Part shown: positions 53,204 through 62,396 of the stretch, piece after piece
Layout: every line of letters begins with the position of its first letter
Numbering within the stretch: position 1 is the first letter of the stretch
Assembly (NCBI GenBank): GCA_029262195.1
Contig: JAJCZX010000014.1
Coordinates: 186,001 to 250,000 of the forward strand
Reading direction: 5' to 3'
Length of the DNA stretch: 64,000 nucleotides
Source of the DNA: Gemmatimonadota bacterium
GTDB lineage: Bacteria; Gemmatimonadota; Gemmatimonadetes; Gemmatimonadales; GWC2-71-9
Translations under genes and position numbers: made by a program
Notes under the pieces: model-generated
Databases searched by the model: none
Seen by the model: only the letters and a program-made list of their open reading frames with translations
What the model was told of the DNA's origin: nothing

Positions 53204-55852
53204 TCACTCGGCCTTTAGAACCTCCACCGGATTCACCAGGGCGGCCCTTCGTGCTGGCAGATAGCATGCGGCAAGCGCAGTAACCAATAACAGCAAGGCA
53301 GACGCTACGATGTTCACCGGGTCATGTGCGGACACCCCGAAGAGCAGGCTCTCGATCAAACGGGTACCCACCAACCCGCCTGCGATGCCGATCACTACAC
53401 CTACTGATGTGAGCAGCATGCCGTCTCTCACGATGAGACCAAGAACAGACGCTGCCCGCGCACCCAGCGCCATGCGAACTCCAATTTCCTGTCGCCGCTG
53501 GCTTACGGAAAACGACAGAACGCCGTAGATGCCCACAGCGGTCAGGGCCAGTGCGACCCCGGCGAACACCGTCATCAAAATCACCAGAAATCGCGGTTTG
53601 TCCACGGCCCCGGCCATCGCTGCGGCCGCCGTTTCTATTCTGTTGACAGGCTGCACCGGATCCATCTCGGCGACGATGGCTTTGACCTGGGGAACAAGGC
53701 TGGCAAAAGGCAAGGCTGAACGAATCGCCAGATCCGTGTATGCACTAACAGAGGCGGGAGTCTGGGGACTGTACATTTCGTACGCTCCGTTTCGGTCATC
53801 CTGGCCCATAAGTTTGACGTCGCCCACTACGCCCACCACAGTGCGCCACCTTCCGTCTTCATCCAGCCGGAATCTTCGTCCGATCGGATCCACCTCGCCC
53901 CAGAGGGCATGGGCCAGATCAACGTCGATGATCGTGGACGAAGAATCGGCAGGTCCAAAACCCCTCCCCCGAACGATGGGGATCCCCATCGTCTCAAAAA
54001 ACCCTTCGCCTACCAGCGTCCATGGGAAAAGAAATGGTTGATCCGTCAGTTCATCGCTCCCCTCAGCCTGGAGGCCAAGGTTGAACGAGAACGCGACCTC
54101 GGGGGGGAGGCCCCCTGCCATGGCCACCGTCTCGACTCCGGAAACGGCTGCTATGCGTTCCGCGAGTTCAGACATGAACGAATACCTGGAATTGGAATCC
54201 GGGTAACGGGTGTCCGAAAGCTGAAAATTGAAGAATGTCAGATCCCGTGTCTCGAATCCGGGGTCGACTGACACTAACTTTGCAAAACTCGTAATCAGCA
54301 GCCCGCAGCCGATCCATAGAGTTGTCGCAGTCCCTACCTCCATCACCACGAGAGCAGCCCTCAAGTTGCGCTTTCCGGCCGAGGGATTGTGATATCGCGA
54401 TACAGACAGCCCGGTTTTTGCTGTGAAGCGGGTCAAACTAAAGGCCGGTAAAGCGCCGAGCCCGAAACCGACCACCATAGTAAGACCAAAAACAAACCAG
54501 CCTACTCTCGCATCTAACTCGACGGGAGTGGCACTGAAGAAGGCCAGCTCCGAAGGCAACATGGCAACAATGATTTTTAGTCCGTAGAACGCCAACCCGA
54601 CCGCGAAGACCGATGATAGTACTGAGAGAACGAAACTCTCAGATAACATTTGGCGAACAATTCGACCTCGGGATGCCCCGAGCGCAGCCCTTACCATGAT
54701 TTCTCTGTTTTGCGCGACTCCCCGCGATAGTAACAGGCTTATACCATTGGCCAGGGCTATCGACAGAAGCAAAACAACCGCCACCGAAAGGAAGTACAAC
54801 GCACGGCGGACATCGGGGTTCACCCTGGTGCCGCTGTGGCGCCTCAACTTCACCTTCAATTGCGATCCCGTTTCGGCGAGTCCGGCGGAGATAACATCGG
54901 CTCGCGCCTGAGCAGTTTCAATGTCTATTCCATCGTGGAGTCGTCCAATAACTGAGAGTCTACCGGTAGCCTCTCCCGCCACGGTCCCGTCTTCTGCCAG
55001 CGGGACCCAACCCCACAATTTGCCAAACCGGGGGAATTTCACACCCCGTGGCAAGACCCCAACAATGACATAGCTATCATCGTCCAACACGACCTCTTTG
55101 CCTACAATACTCGGGTCCGCTCCAAACCGAATGCGCCACGTTTCGTCAAGCAAGATGAGCACGGGTTGGGCTCCGGGGACACCATCGCTTTCCAAAAACC
55201 CACGACCGAGAGTAACCGACTGGCCTAATGTCTCTAGAATGTTGGCTCCGACAGCCCCGACATGAACGGTCACAGGTTCGTCCCCGTCTGTGCGCACGAA
55301 AGAGCTCCGCGTGTGCAGAGACAAAGACGCGAACAACTCATCCTGCTCGGCCCAGGTCCTTGCGTCCGCGACGGGCAAACTTGGTATGGCGAAGTTATCC
55401 ATCGCCTGGTTCAAATCCACCAATCGATCGGGGTCGGCGTAAGGCAACGGCTCCAGCAAAGATGCATCTACGACCGCAAAAATCGCGGAGTTCGCCCCTA
55501 TACCCAGACCGAGGGTGAGGATCATCGCCACGGCAAAACCAGGTGCCCTACCGATAGCACGAAACGCGTACCGGGTGTCAGCGGCCAAATCAAAGAACCA
55601 TGCTCCCCTCCATCGATCACGAGGTTGCACCACCCGATTGCGGGTCCGGTAAATGCGTTCTGATATTCCTTCCGTCACGGCGTCCAACGTAACCCGCACC
55701 CACATCAGGGTTCTGGTGAACCACGGGGCGTCGCTCTTGTCGACAACTTTGTCGCGGAGGAATCGAATCAACTCATCCGAATGCGCCCGTCGATACGGTT
55801 CGGGGTAAAACAGAAGAAGGATTCTGTAAAATCGTTCGGAGAGTCGCCTCAT
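53204..55852 (-). CDS. ADOP-family ABC permease
   Basis: Permease of 882 residues. Prefix FYRILLLFYPEPYRRAHSDE near 7-26, first-helix motif LGLGIGANSAIFAVVDASLL, middle motif AQNREIMVRAALGASRGRIV, two MacB-type domains and terminal VSQRRQEIGVRMALGARAAS ending LVNPVEVLKAE. ATG at 55852 overlaps the PadR stop as ATGA. No ATPase gene adjacent. Confidence 0.92.
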   Translation of the reverse strand: MRRLSERFYRILLLFYPEPYRRAHSDELIRFLRDKVVDKSDAPWFTRTLMWVRVTLDAVTEGISERIYRTRNRVVQPRDRWRGAWFFDLAADTRYAFRAIGRAPGFAVAMILTLGLGIGANSAIFAVVDASLLEPLPYADPDRLVDLNQAMDNFAIPSLPVADARTWAEQDELFASLSLHTRSSFVRTDGDEPVTVHVGAVGANILETLGQSVTLGRGFLESDGVPGAQPVLILLDETWRIRFGADPSIVGKEVVLDDDSYVIVGVLPRGVKFPRFGKLWGWVPLAEDGTVAGEATGRLSVIGRLHDGIDIETAQARADVISAGLAETGSQLKVKLRRHSGTRVNPDVRRALYFLSVAVVLLLSIALANGISLLLSRGVAQNREIMVRAALGASRGRIVRQMLSESFVLSVLSSVFAVGLAFYGLKIIVAMLPSELAFFSATPVELDARVGWFVFGLTMVVGFGLGALPAFSLTRFTAKTGLSVSRYHNPSAGKRNLRAALVVMEVGTATTLWIGCGLLITSFAKLVSVDPGFETRDLTFFNFQLSDTRYPDSNSRYSFMSELAERIAAVSGVETVAMAGGLPPEVAFSFNLGLQAEGSDELTDQPFLFPWTLVGEGFFETMGIPIVRGRGFGPADSSSTIIDVDLAHALWGEVDPIGRRFRLDEDGRWRTVVGVVGDVKLMGQDDRNGAYEMYSPQTPASVSAYTDLAIRSALPFASLVPQVKAIVAEMDPVQPVNRIETAAAAMAGAVDKPRFLVILMTVFAGVALALTAVGIYGVLSFSVSQRRQEIGVRMALGARAASVLGLIVRDGMLLTSVGVVIGIAGGLVGTRLIESLLFGVSAHDPVNIVASALLLLVTALAACYLPARRAALVNPVEVLKAE

Positions 55853-56220
55853 GCGGCACCTCCCCGCCCCGCTCCAAACATTCCCCTGGAGTCCGCCACT
55901 TCGATCAGGGAGCGCATACGCTCAAGGTCGGCGCCAACGGCCTGCCGTCCGAGTTTCGTGATAGCGTAGTATTTCCTCCGCTCATCGCCGGGATCATCCT
56001 TTGGGATCGTACGACTAATCTCGACCAGGCCGAGGCGAATCATCTTCTGGACAGTTCGATGAAGATTCCCCGCTTCCAGTCTTATCCGACCGCCGCTTTC
56101 TTCCTCAATCTCTTTGGCAATTCGGTACCCATGTTTCTGGCCACTGGTAAGGGCCAGCAGGATATGGAAATCGTTTGGTTTAAGAGGAATCAGTTCTTCC
56201 AAATTGTGGTTCGACGCCAT
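55849..56220 (-). CDS. PadR-family transcriptional regulator
   Basis: Regulator of about 123 residues: LIPLKPNDFHILLALTSGQK then HGYRIAKEIEEESGGRIRLE, the recognition region AGNLHRTVQKMIRLGLVEIS and wing GDERRKYYAITKLGRQAV. The ATG at 56220 has GAGG six bases upstream, better than a TTG two codons earlier. It is coupled to the following permease by ATGA. Its promoter region contains a 36-bp dyad. Confidence 0.9.
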   Translation of the reverse strand: MASNHNLEELIPLKPNDFHILLALTSGQKHGYRIAKEIEEESGGRIRLEAGNLHRTVQKMIRLGLVEISRTIPKDDPGDERRKYYAITKLGRQAVGADLERMRSLIEVADSRGMFGAGRGGAA

Positions 56221-56232
56221 ACTCAACCTCGG

Positions 56233-56268
56233 ACTAGGTTTATTTGATACTTATCATTTAACCCTAGT
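56233..56268. promoter_or_regulatory. 36-bp dyad upstream of PadR/ADOP and the divergent amidase
   Basis: A single centre of symmetry (between 56250 and 56251) relates outer arms ACTAGG (56233-56238) and CCTAGT (56263-56268), and inner arms TGATA (56245-56249) and TATCA (56252-56256). In total 14 of 18 base pairs are symmetric. It lies 12 bases upstream of the PadR start and 100 bases before the amidase. Candidate operator for the PadR dimer. Confidence 0.55.
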
Positions 56269-56367
56269 TTGAGAATTGGTTCCATTCCTCTCGAATCTGC
56301 CAGTTTGCCCCGCGGTGCCTTCGATTCCATATTCTCGATTCGTTCGTAAACCCAACAGGAGTCCAAG

Positions 56368-58011
56368 ATGTCCGAAGAAAAATACTTTGATGGGTTGGAC
56401 CGCAGAGATTTCCTCAAATTCGCCGCCGTCGCAGGCGCGGGCCTATCGCCCCTCCACAATATCGCAACACACGGCGCCGAAAACACCAGGCCGCAATTGA
56501 CGCCTCTCCCGGGAGAGTTAGATGAGGCAACGGTCTCCGATTTGCAAACGGCGATGGAAAGCAGCGATCAAACATCAGAAGGAATCGTTGAATACTATCT
56601 GAACCGTATTGACGAGATAGATCGAAACGGGCCCTCCCTCCGGTCGGTAATTGAAACCAACCCGGATGCTATTTCTATCGCCCGAAACCTTGATCGAGAA
56701 CGGGCCAACGGACGGACCCGGGGCCAGTTGCACGGAATACCCGTCATGGTCAAAGACAACATCGGCACGGCCGATCGGATGACCACGACCGCCGGTTCTT
56801 ACGCCCTGGAGGGTTCAATACCGCCGGAGGATTCTTTCATAGTCCGACGACTACGTGAGGCGGGTGCAATAGTACTGGGCAAAGCAAATCTCTCGGAGTG
56901 GGCCAACTTTCGGTCGACGAATTCCAGCAGCGGTTGGAGCGGCCGGGGTGGGCAGTGCCGGAATCCGTACTTCCTCCATCGCAACCCCTGCGGCTCCAGT
57001 TCGGGGTCGGCCGTTAGTGTGTCAGCCAACCTCACAGCCCTGTCTCTTGGGACCGAAACCAATGGGTCGATTGTGTGCCCTTCATCGGCCAACGGGGTCG
57101 TAGGCATAAAACCGACCGTCGGATTGTGGAGTCGCTCGACGATTATCCCTATCTCGCACACGCAGGACACAGCGGGCCCAATCACAAGGACCGTCCGAGA
57201 CGGCGCCATATTACTGGGCGCACTCACGGGCGTCGACCCGAAAGATTCAGCAACCCAAACAAGCCGGGGGAATTCTTACCAGGACTACACCCAATTCCTG
57301 GACCCTGACGGACTGCGCGGAACACGAATCGGTGTGGTTAGAAGCACCTTCGGGTTTGACGCAAGAGTCGACACGATCATGGAAGAAGCGCTCAGCGCTA
57401 TGGGCGAGGCGGGTGCGACCGTAGTTGACGAAGTGGCCATACCAAACCGGGACGAGATGCGGGGACACACGTTTAACCTGCTATTGTATGAATTCAAAGC
57501 TGGCCTAAACACCTACCTCAACAGCCTCGGACCGGCGGCCCCCATCAAAACGTTAGCCGACGCAATCGCGTTTAATGAAAGCAATGCCGACCGCGAGATG
57601 CCTTATTTCAGGCAAGAGATCTTCGAACTTGCACAAGCCAAAGGTCCGTTGAGCGATTCCGAATACCAGGATGCCTTGGCCGCCATCAGCAGGTATGCAG
57701 GCCCAGAAGGAATTGACCTCGCCATGGACGAGCATCGACTCGACGCGTTGGTCGGTCCGACGGGCGGTCCTGCGTGGGTAACCGACCATGTTAACGGAGA
57801 TCATTTCGGGGGAAGTAGTTCAAGTCCGGCCGCCCGCTCGGGCTATCCAAACGTGACGGTGCCAGCCGGTCACGTTTTCGGACTTCCCGTCGGGATTTCG
57901 TTTTTTGGACGAAAGTGGAGCGAACCAAATCTGTTGCGAATCGCCTACAGCTTCGAGCAATTGACCAAAATACGTACGGTCCCGGCATTCAGGAGCGCAG
58001 ATTCCGAATAG
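56368..58011 (+). CDS. Tat-exported amidase (amidase signature family)
   Basis: Protein of 547 residues. The N-terminus has a twin-arginine signal (LDRRDFLKFAAVAGAG). The amidase domain has the Ser-cisSer-Lys triad: Lys129 (VMVKDNIGT), the cis-Ser in CGSSSGSAVS (about 210-212) and Ser234 (TETNGSIVCPSS). Substrate unknown; the family includes Glu-tRNA amidotransferase A but also peptide and aryl amidases, and no gatBC genes are here. The N-terminal signal predicts a periplasmic role. It diverges from the upstream PadR and precedes another PadR by 66 bases. Confidence 0.92.
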   Translation: MSEEKYFDGLDRRDFLKFAAVAGAGLSPLHNIATHGAENTRPQLTPLPGELDEATVSDLQTAMESSDQTSEGIVEYYLNRIDEIDRNGPSLRSVIETNPDAISIARNLDRERANGRTRGQLHGIPVMVKDNIGTADRMTTTAGSYALEGSIPPEDSFIVRRLREAGAIVLGKANLSEWANFRSTNSSSGWSGRGGQCRNPYFLHRNPCGSSSGSAVSVSANLTALSLGTETNGSIVCPSSANGVVGIKPTVGLWSRSTIIPISHTQDTAGPITRTVRDGAILLGALTGVDPKDSATQTSRGNSYQDYTQFLDPDGLRGTRIGVVRSTFGFDARVDTIMEEALSAMGEAGATVVDEVAIPNRDEMRGHTFNLLLYEFKAGLNTYLNSLGPAAPIKTLADAIAFNESNADREMPYFRQEIFELAQAKGPLSDSEYQDALAAISRYAGPEGIDLAMDEHRLDALVGPTGGPAWVTDHVNGDHFGGSSSSPAARSGYPNVTVPAGHVFGLPVGISFFGRKWSEPNLLRIAYSFEQLTKIRTVPAFRSADSE

Positions 58012-58041
58012 GCCTGCTCGCGCCGCGTCATTCTGACCCTC

Positions 58042-58058
58042 CCCTGAACATTTCAGGG
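58042..58058. promoter_or_regulatory. 17-bp dyad upstream of the last PadR gene
   Basis: CCCTGAA-CAT-TTCAGGG has perfect seven-base arms around a three-base centre. It lies between the amidase stop and the PadR ATG, 20 bases upstream of the latter. Not followed by a T-run, so an operator is likelier than a terminator. Confidence 0.45.
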
Positions 58059-58077
58059 ATAACAGGGTATTCCAGCC

Positions 58078-58407
58078 ATGACTCGAAAAGACATGGACCT
58101 CCTTCAGGGCACGCTCGACGTGTTGATCCTCAAGGCGCTGGAGGTCAAAACGACTCACGGTTACGGAGTTATCAAATGGCTGCGGGATCGTACCGAAGGC
58201 ACCCTGGAGGTGGAAGAAGGCGCCCTTTACACCGCTCTCCATAGGATGGAGAAAAAAGGTTGGCTTGCCGCCGAGTGGGGAGTTTCAGACAACAACCGAC
58301 GTGCAAAATTCTACTGTCTGACGACGATTGGAAAACGCCAGCTCGACCTTCGCCAAGAGAATTGGCACCACTATGCGGAAGCCGTCCACAAAGTTCTGGA
58401 AACCTGA
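58078..58407 (+). CDS. PadR-family transcriptional regulator (acidobacterial PadR type)
   Basis: Regulator of 109 residues. The pattern KDMDLLQGTLDVLILKALEV, HGYGVIKWLRDR, EEGALYTALHRMEKKGWLAA and wing DNNRRAKFYCLTTIGKRQL is that of the PadR subgroup described mainly with acidobacterial ADOP genes, distinct from the other PadR proteins in the window. It lies 11 bases before the permease gene and probably controls it. Confidence 0.92.
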   Translation: MTRKDMDLLQGTLDVLILKALEVKTTHGYGVIKWLRDRTEGTLEVEEGALYTALHRMEKKGWLAAEWGVSDNNRRAKFYCLTTIGKRQLDLRQENWHHYAEAVHKVLET

Positions 58408-58418
58408 GGCATCTGACA

Positions 58419-61079
58419 ATGGGAAAGAAAAAACATCCACTCACCCGCTCCGAGGTCGAGCGGGACGTCGACACTGAAATAGAATTTCACTTCGAACGCT
58501 CGATCAACGAGCTGATCGCCGATGGGATGAGCGCAGCAGACGCGAGGCGAACAGCAGAAGAACGTTTTGGAAACGTGGGAAGGTATTCGCAAAAATTGAA
58601 ACAAACGGCAGACGTAGGACGAAAGCAACGAGCGGCACTGGTTATTCTTGAATCGGTGTTTACAGACGCCCGGCAGGCCCTGCGGGGGTTGGCGCGAGAA
58701 AAACTTACCGCAGTTACAATTATTGTCACCCTGGCTCTTGGCATCGGTGCAAACACCACCATGTTCGGCATTGTCGACAGGCTTTTGCTCCGCCCTCCCC
58801 CGGGGATTACAGAGCCCGGCGCCGTTAAGCGCCTTTACGTTCAGCGCGCGTTTCTTGACCGGACCATAACCAGCGCATCGGTTACCTATCCCGACCTGCT
58901 TGACTTCAAGGCCGCAGGCAATTTCCGCGACGTTGCAGGCTACTGGAACTCAAGTCTGCCATATCGTTCCGACGCAGCCCCGAGATCTATTGACGTAGTC
59001 GCAGTAACATCACGTTTTTTTGCGGTCATGGGAGCCAGGCCGTTCATAGGGCGACTGTTTTCAACCGAAGCCGATACCGATGAGACAGTCGCAGTCCTCG
59101 ATCACGGTTTTTGGGAGCGGGAGTTTGGCGGCGACGAACGAGTGCTCGGGCGATCAATCCATCTGGGACAGAAAAGCTACACGATTGTGGGAGTCGCGTC
59201 GCCCGGCTTCCGGGGAGTGGAATTGCGACGGACTGACGTTTGGCTTCCGGCTCTTCCCGCTGGTGACGACATCATGAACACTCCGGTTTGGCGAACCAGC
59301 CGAGGGTTCTACTGGCTGCGGATGGTGGCTCGCCTTTCTCCGGGAGTGGGCAGTGACGTGGCGGCCGCAGAAGCCACCACCCTGCACCGCCTCGGGCGCG
59401 CCGAAGACACTCGCTACGACCCGGAAGCGACAATTCTGGTCGAGCATATGCTCGCCGCCCGTGGGCCCAACGGTTCGGCCGTCGCCAGGGTTTCTCAGTG
59501 GGTGCTCGGAGTCTCTATCGCGGTTCTGCTGGTGGCATGCGCCAACGTGGCGAACCTGCTTCTGGCCCGCATGATTCGGAGACGCCGAGAGCTTGCGGTG
59601 CGTTTGGCCCTGGGGGTTTCGCGAAGCCGTTTGATTTCGTTCTTGACCATGGAAAGCATGGCCCTGGCCGCAACAGGGGGGTTGGTTGGCCTCGGTTTCG
59701 CGTTCCTCTTTTCGGAGCGCATCGCCCAGGTCGTTCTGCCTTCGTTGGTCGGAACCACCATTGACCAGCGGGCGATCTGGTTTGCAATTACGGTGTCGTT
59801 GTTTGCAGGTATCTTTGCGGGACTCGTTCCAACGATCCAGGGAAGCAACCCTAACCTTATGGCGTCCGTAAAATCGGGTACGGGCGACGCAGCAACCGGA
59901 GATTCCCGTATTCGCTCCGCTCTCGGCGTTGTTCAAGTTTGCCTGTCGGTCCTCCTCCTCTTTGGAGCCGGGCTGTTTCTGAAAAGTTTGAATCAGGTCA
60001 ATTCGATTGAACTGGGAATCGATTCTGAGAACATTATGGTGGCCAGCTACGATCGCTCAGGGTTTGATTTCGAAGACTCTCAGTGGGACCAGTTCAACAA
60101 CAGGGCAATCGAGACAGTCGCGGCATTGCCATCGGTAACATCCGCTGTCGGTGTTCTGGGATACCCGTTCGGCCCCAGCTATGGAAAGGGTATCGAAATC
60201 CCGGGCCTCGACTCAATTCCGCGGGGACAGGACGGCGGCCCTTATGTGAGTTGGGTTGGTCCACATTATTTTAAAACCGTCGGAACCGAAATCATCCTCG
60301 GGAGAGACTTTGACGAGACCGACACTGCAGGCCAACCGCTGGTAGTTGTAGTAGGCGAACACATGGCGCAGATGTTGTGGCCTAATGAATCTGCACTCGG
60401 CAAATGTATTGGATTCTCCGATGAAGACGGCGCATGCATGCAGGTGGTAGGAATTGCCCGCGATACTAAGCGACAGAACCTCACTCAAGCGAACCCGTCC
60501 CTGCTCTACTACGTGCCTGCTTCGCAACACGACGATCCACCACATACAGTCATGGCCCGCTTTGCCGGCGACCCGACCGCAGCAACCGTAGCCATAAGGC
60601 GTGCGATGTCCGAGGTGGGCCCAAATCAGGCAGCAGTGAACGTTCGTTACATGAAGGACATCATTAGCCCGCAGGCCCAATCGTGGACACTCGGGGCCAC
60701 GATGCTTACTGCCTACGGGATTCTGGCATTGATTGTAGCGGCAATAGGACTTTACTCCCTCATCGCTTATAGCGTTGATCAGAGACGAAAAGAACTCGGC
60801 ATCCGTACGGCTCTGGGAGCCACCACTCCCAAACTTGTGTGGCTGGTACTGCGGGAGTCGCTGAAAATCGTTTTGACCGGTACGGTTGTGGGCGGTGGAA
60901 TCGCTATGCTAGCGTCACCGGCCATGCGAGATTTGCTCTATCAGGTCTCACCCCGAGATCCGATGGTCCTCGCAACCGTTGCTGGAATACTGCTGTCGAT
61001 TTCGTTTGGCGCGGCGGTGTTGCCAGCGCGGAAAGCTGCTGGAGTAGATCCCAATGAAGCGTTGAGGTTGGAGCAATAG
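58419..61079 (+). CDS. ADOP-family ABC permease (different prefix type)
   Basis: Permease of about 886 residues. The prefix differs from the other copies: RSEVERDVDTEIEFHFERSI near 10-29, then MSAADARRTAEERFGNVGRY, the form that goes with the acidobacterial PadR type. First-helix motif [20 protein letters not shown], middle RRRRELAVRLALGVSRSRLI, terminal VDQRRKELGIRTALGATTPK and end AAGVDPNEALRLEQ are all present. ATG at 58419 is preceded by GAGG; the longer open frame upstream overlaps PadR and is not needed. The stop is one base from the end of the convergent cobC gene. Confidence 0.9.
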   Translation: MGKKKHPLTRSEVERDVDTEIEFHFERSINELIADGMSAADARRTAEERFGNVGRYSQKLKQTADVGRKQRAALVILESVFTDARQALRGLAREKLTAVTIIVTLALGIGANTTMFGIVDRLLLRPPPGITEPGAVKRLYVQRAFLDRTITSASVTYPDLLDFKAAGNFRDVAGYWNSSLPYRSDAAPRSIDVVAVTSRFFAVMGARPFIGRLFSTEADTDETVAVLDHGFWEREFGGDERVLGRSIHLGQKSYTIVGVASPGFRGVELRRTDVWLPALPAGDDIMNTPVWRTSRGFYWLRMVARLSPGVGSDVAAAEATTLHRLGRAEDTRYDPEATILVEHMLAARGPNGSAVARVSQWVLGVSIAVLLVACANVANLLLARMIRRRRELAVRLALGVSRSRLISFLTMESMALAATGGLVGLGFAFLFSERIAQVVLPSLVGTTIDQRAIWFAITVSLFAGIFAGLVPTIQGSNPNLMASVKSGTGDAATGDSRIRSALGVVQVCLSVLLLFGAGLFLKSLNQVNSIELGIDSENIMVASYDRSGFDFEDSQWDQFNNRAIETVAALPSVTSAVGVLGYPFGPSYGKGIEIPGLDSIPRGQDGGPYVSWVGPHYFKTVGTEIILGRDFDETDTAGQPLVVVVGEHMAQMLWPNESALGKCIGFSDEDGACMQVVGIARDTKRQNLTQANPSLLYYVPASQHDDPPHTVMARFAGDPTAATVAIRRAMSEVGPNQAAVNVRYMKDIISPQAQSWTLGATMLTAYGILALIVAAIGLYSLIAYSVDQRRKELGIRTALGATTPKLVWLVLRESLKIVLTGTVVGGGIAMLASPAMRDLLYQVSPRDPMVLATVAGILLSISFGAAVLPARKAAGVDPNEALRLEQ

Positions 61080-61080
61080 G

Positions 61081-61629
61081 TCAGGGGATCACGAATTGGT
61101 AGAGCGTGAGGTGAGCCACCTGCTCCCCCATCGCGTCTTTCCACGTCGCACCGTTTACCAACACGCGCATCCCCCGCACAAACCCGCCGTGCGAAAAAAC
61201 GACGTGCAAACCCGGTTCCAATCCATTGAGCCATCGCTGTACGCGGGCTTCCAGGTCCAGCGCGGACTCTCCACCCGGGACTCTGTAGTTCACCCAATCC
61301 TTTCCCCACGCCTTCATTGCCTCGGGTTCTTCCTTCTCAAGTTCATCCCATCGTCGACCTTCCCAGGAACCAAAGTTTATTTCGCGGAGCAACTCACTCG
61401 TCTGCAGCGGAACCCCAAGCTCGGTTGCTGCAACCTTTGCTGGTCCAAGGCATCTTTCCGCCGGTGAAGACCAGAGTGAGAGTGAGCCTATTTCTCGAAG
61501 CGTGGTACGTACCTCTGAAAACGATTGTTCGTGGGTCAGAATAACCGGAATGTCGAGGTGACCGTAACAAATCCCCTGAACGCTTACGGGCGCGTGCCGA
61601 ATGGCGATGACCCTGACTTCTTGCCTCAT
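61081..61629 (-). CDS. cobC: Alpha-ribazole phosphatase (histidine phosphatase family)
   Basis: Protein of 182 residues of the histidine phosphatase type: RHAPVSVQGICYGHLDIPV near 11-29 (catalytic His12), LREINFGSWEGRRWDELEKE, and the second catalytic region VVFSHGGFVRGMRVL. The enzyme removes the phosphate from alpha-ribazole-5'-phosphate (or adenosylcobamide 5'-phosphate) in the lower-ligand pathway. The ATG overlaps the cobS stop as ATGA, placing it last in the cobTUSC operon; a general phosphatase would not usually sit there. Confidence 0.88.
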   Translation of the reverse strand: MRQEVRVIAIRHAPVSVQGICYGHLDIPVILTHEQSFSEVRTTLREIGSLSLWSSPAERCLGPAKVAATELGVPLQTSELLREINFGSWEGRRWDELEKEEPEAMKAWGKDWVNYRVPGGESALDLEARVQRWLNGLEPGLHVVFSHGGFVRGMRVLVNGATWKDAMGEQVAHLTLYQFVIP

Positions 61630-62396
61630 CGAAGAATCAACACCAACCCGGCAAGGAGAACGAACTCGCCGACCTGCTCAGATGCGCCCAGGAAATCCCC
61701 TGTGATCCCTCCGGCACGTTGGCGGAAGAGCCTGCCCAAAGCAGTCGTCACCATAGCAAGCGCACCCGCCAGGGCTAACACCTCAGAGACATAAACGAGT
61801 CCAGCAAGCCACGCCCATAACAAAGGACTGGCGGCTACCAATGTGGCAAATAGAAGCTGCGGCGAACCCAAATGCTGCACGGTAGAACTCTTTGATTGAT
61901 CCCGATCAGTCACATAAGGGAGAAAAAACATCAGATACACGGGGGGTACCCTCGCCACGCATTGGGACACAACCAGGGCCAACCAGCCGTACCCACCCGT
62001 TTCGGCGAGCAAGACCACTCGAAGCAACATCGTAGTCACCAGCGCCAGGCCCCCAAACGCCCCCACATGCGGATCCTTTAGGATGAGGAAGATTTTTTCG
62101 CGACTCGTAGCGCCGCCAAGCGCATCGGCGGTGTCAGCTAAACCATCTTCGTGGAACCCACCGGTTAAGAGCAGCGAAAAACCATAGGCAATAATTGCTG
62201 CGGGTAGATCACCAAGCGGGCGGGCCAGCCACCAGACAGATCCCATCGCAACTCCGATCGCCAATCCGACCCCTGGGAACCACCCGGTCGACCAGAGCCA
62301 CTCATCCCTGGTGTACGGAAATCCCCCAACCGGAATTCGCGTCAAAAAAACAAACGCGGCACGCAACGATCGAATACCCCACGGCATACCGTGCAA
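61626..62396 (-). CDS. cobS: Adenosylcobinamide-GDP ribazoletransferase (cobalamin synthase)
   Basis: Integral membrane enzyme of 256 residues with several helices and the conserved motif HEDGLADTADALGG (near 80-93), which provides the metal-binding Asp residues. It joins adenosylcobinamide-GDP to alpha-ribazole phosphate, the last assembly step of the nucleotide loop. Start is TTG 62396, directly after the cobU stop; an ATG three codons later is an alternative. Ends overlap cobC by ATGA. Confidence 0.9.
   Translation of the reverse strand: MHGMPWGIRSLRAAFVFLTRIPVGGFPYTRDEWLWSTGWFPGVGLAIGVAMGSVWWLARPLGDLPAAIIAYGFSLLLTGGFHEDGLADTADALGGATSREKIFLILKDPHVGAFGGLALVTTMLLRVVLLAETGGYGWLALVVSQCVARVPPVYLMFFLPYVTDRDQSKSSTVQHLGSPQLLFATLVAASPLLWAWLAGLVYVSEVLALAGALAMVTTALGRLFRQRAGGITGDFLGASEQVGEFVLLAGLVLILR

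Noticed and set aside
59154..59936. A 260-codon minus-strand open frame inside the last permease gene
   Set aside because: Antisense to a well-supported ADOP gene and without any known motif.
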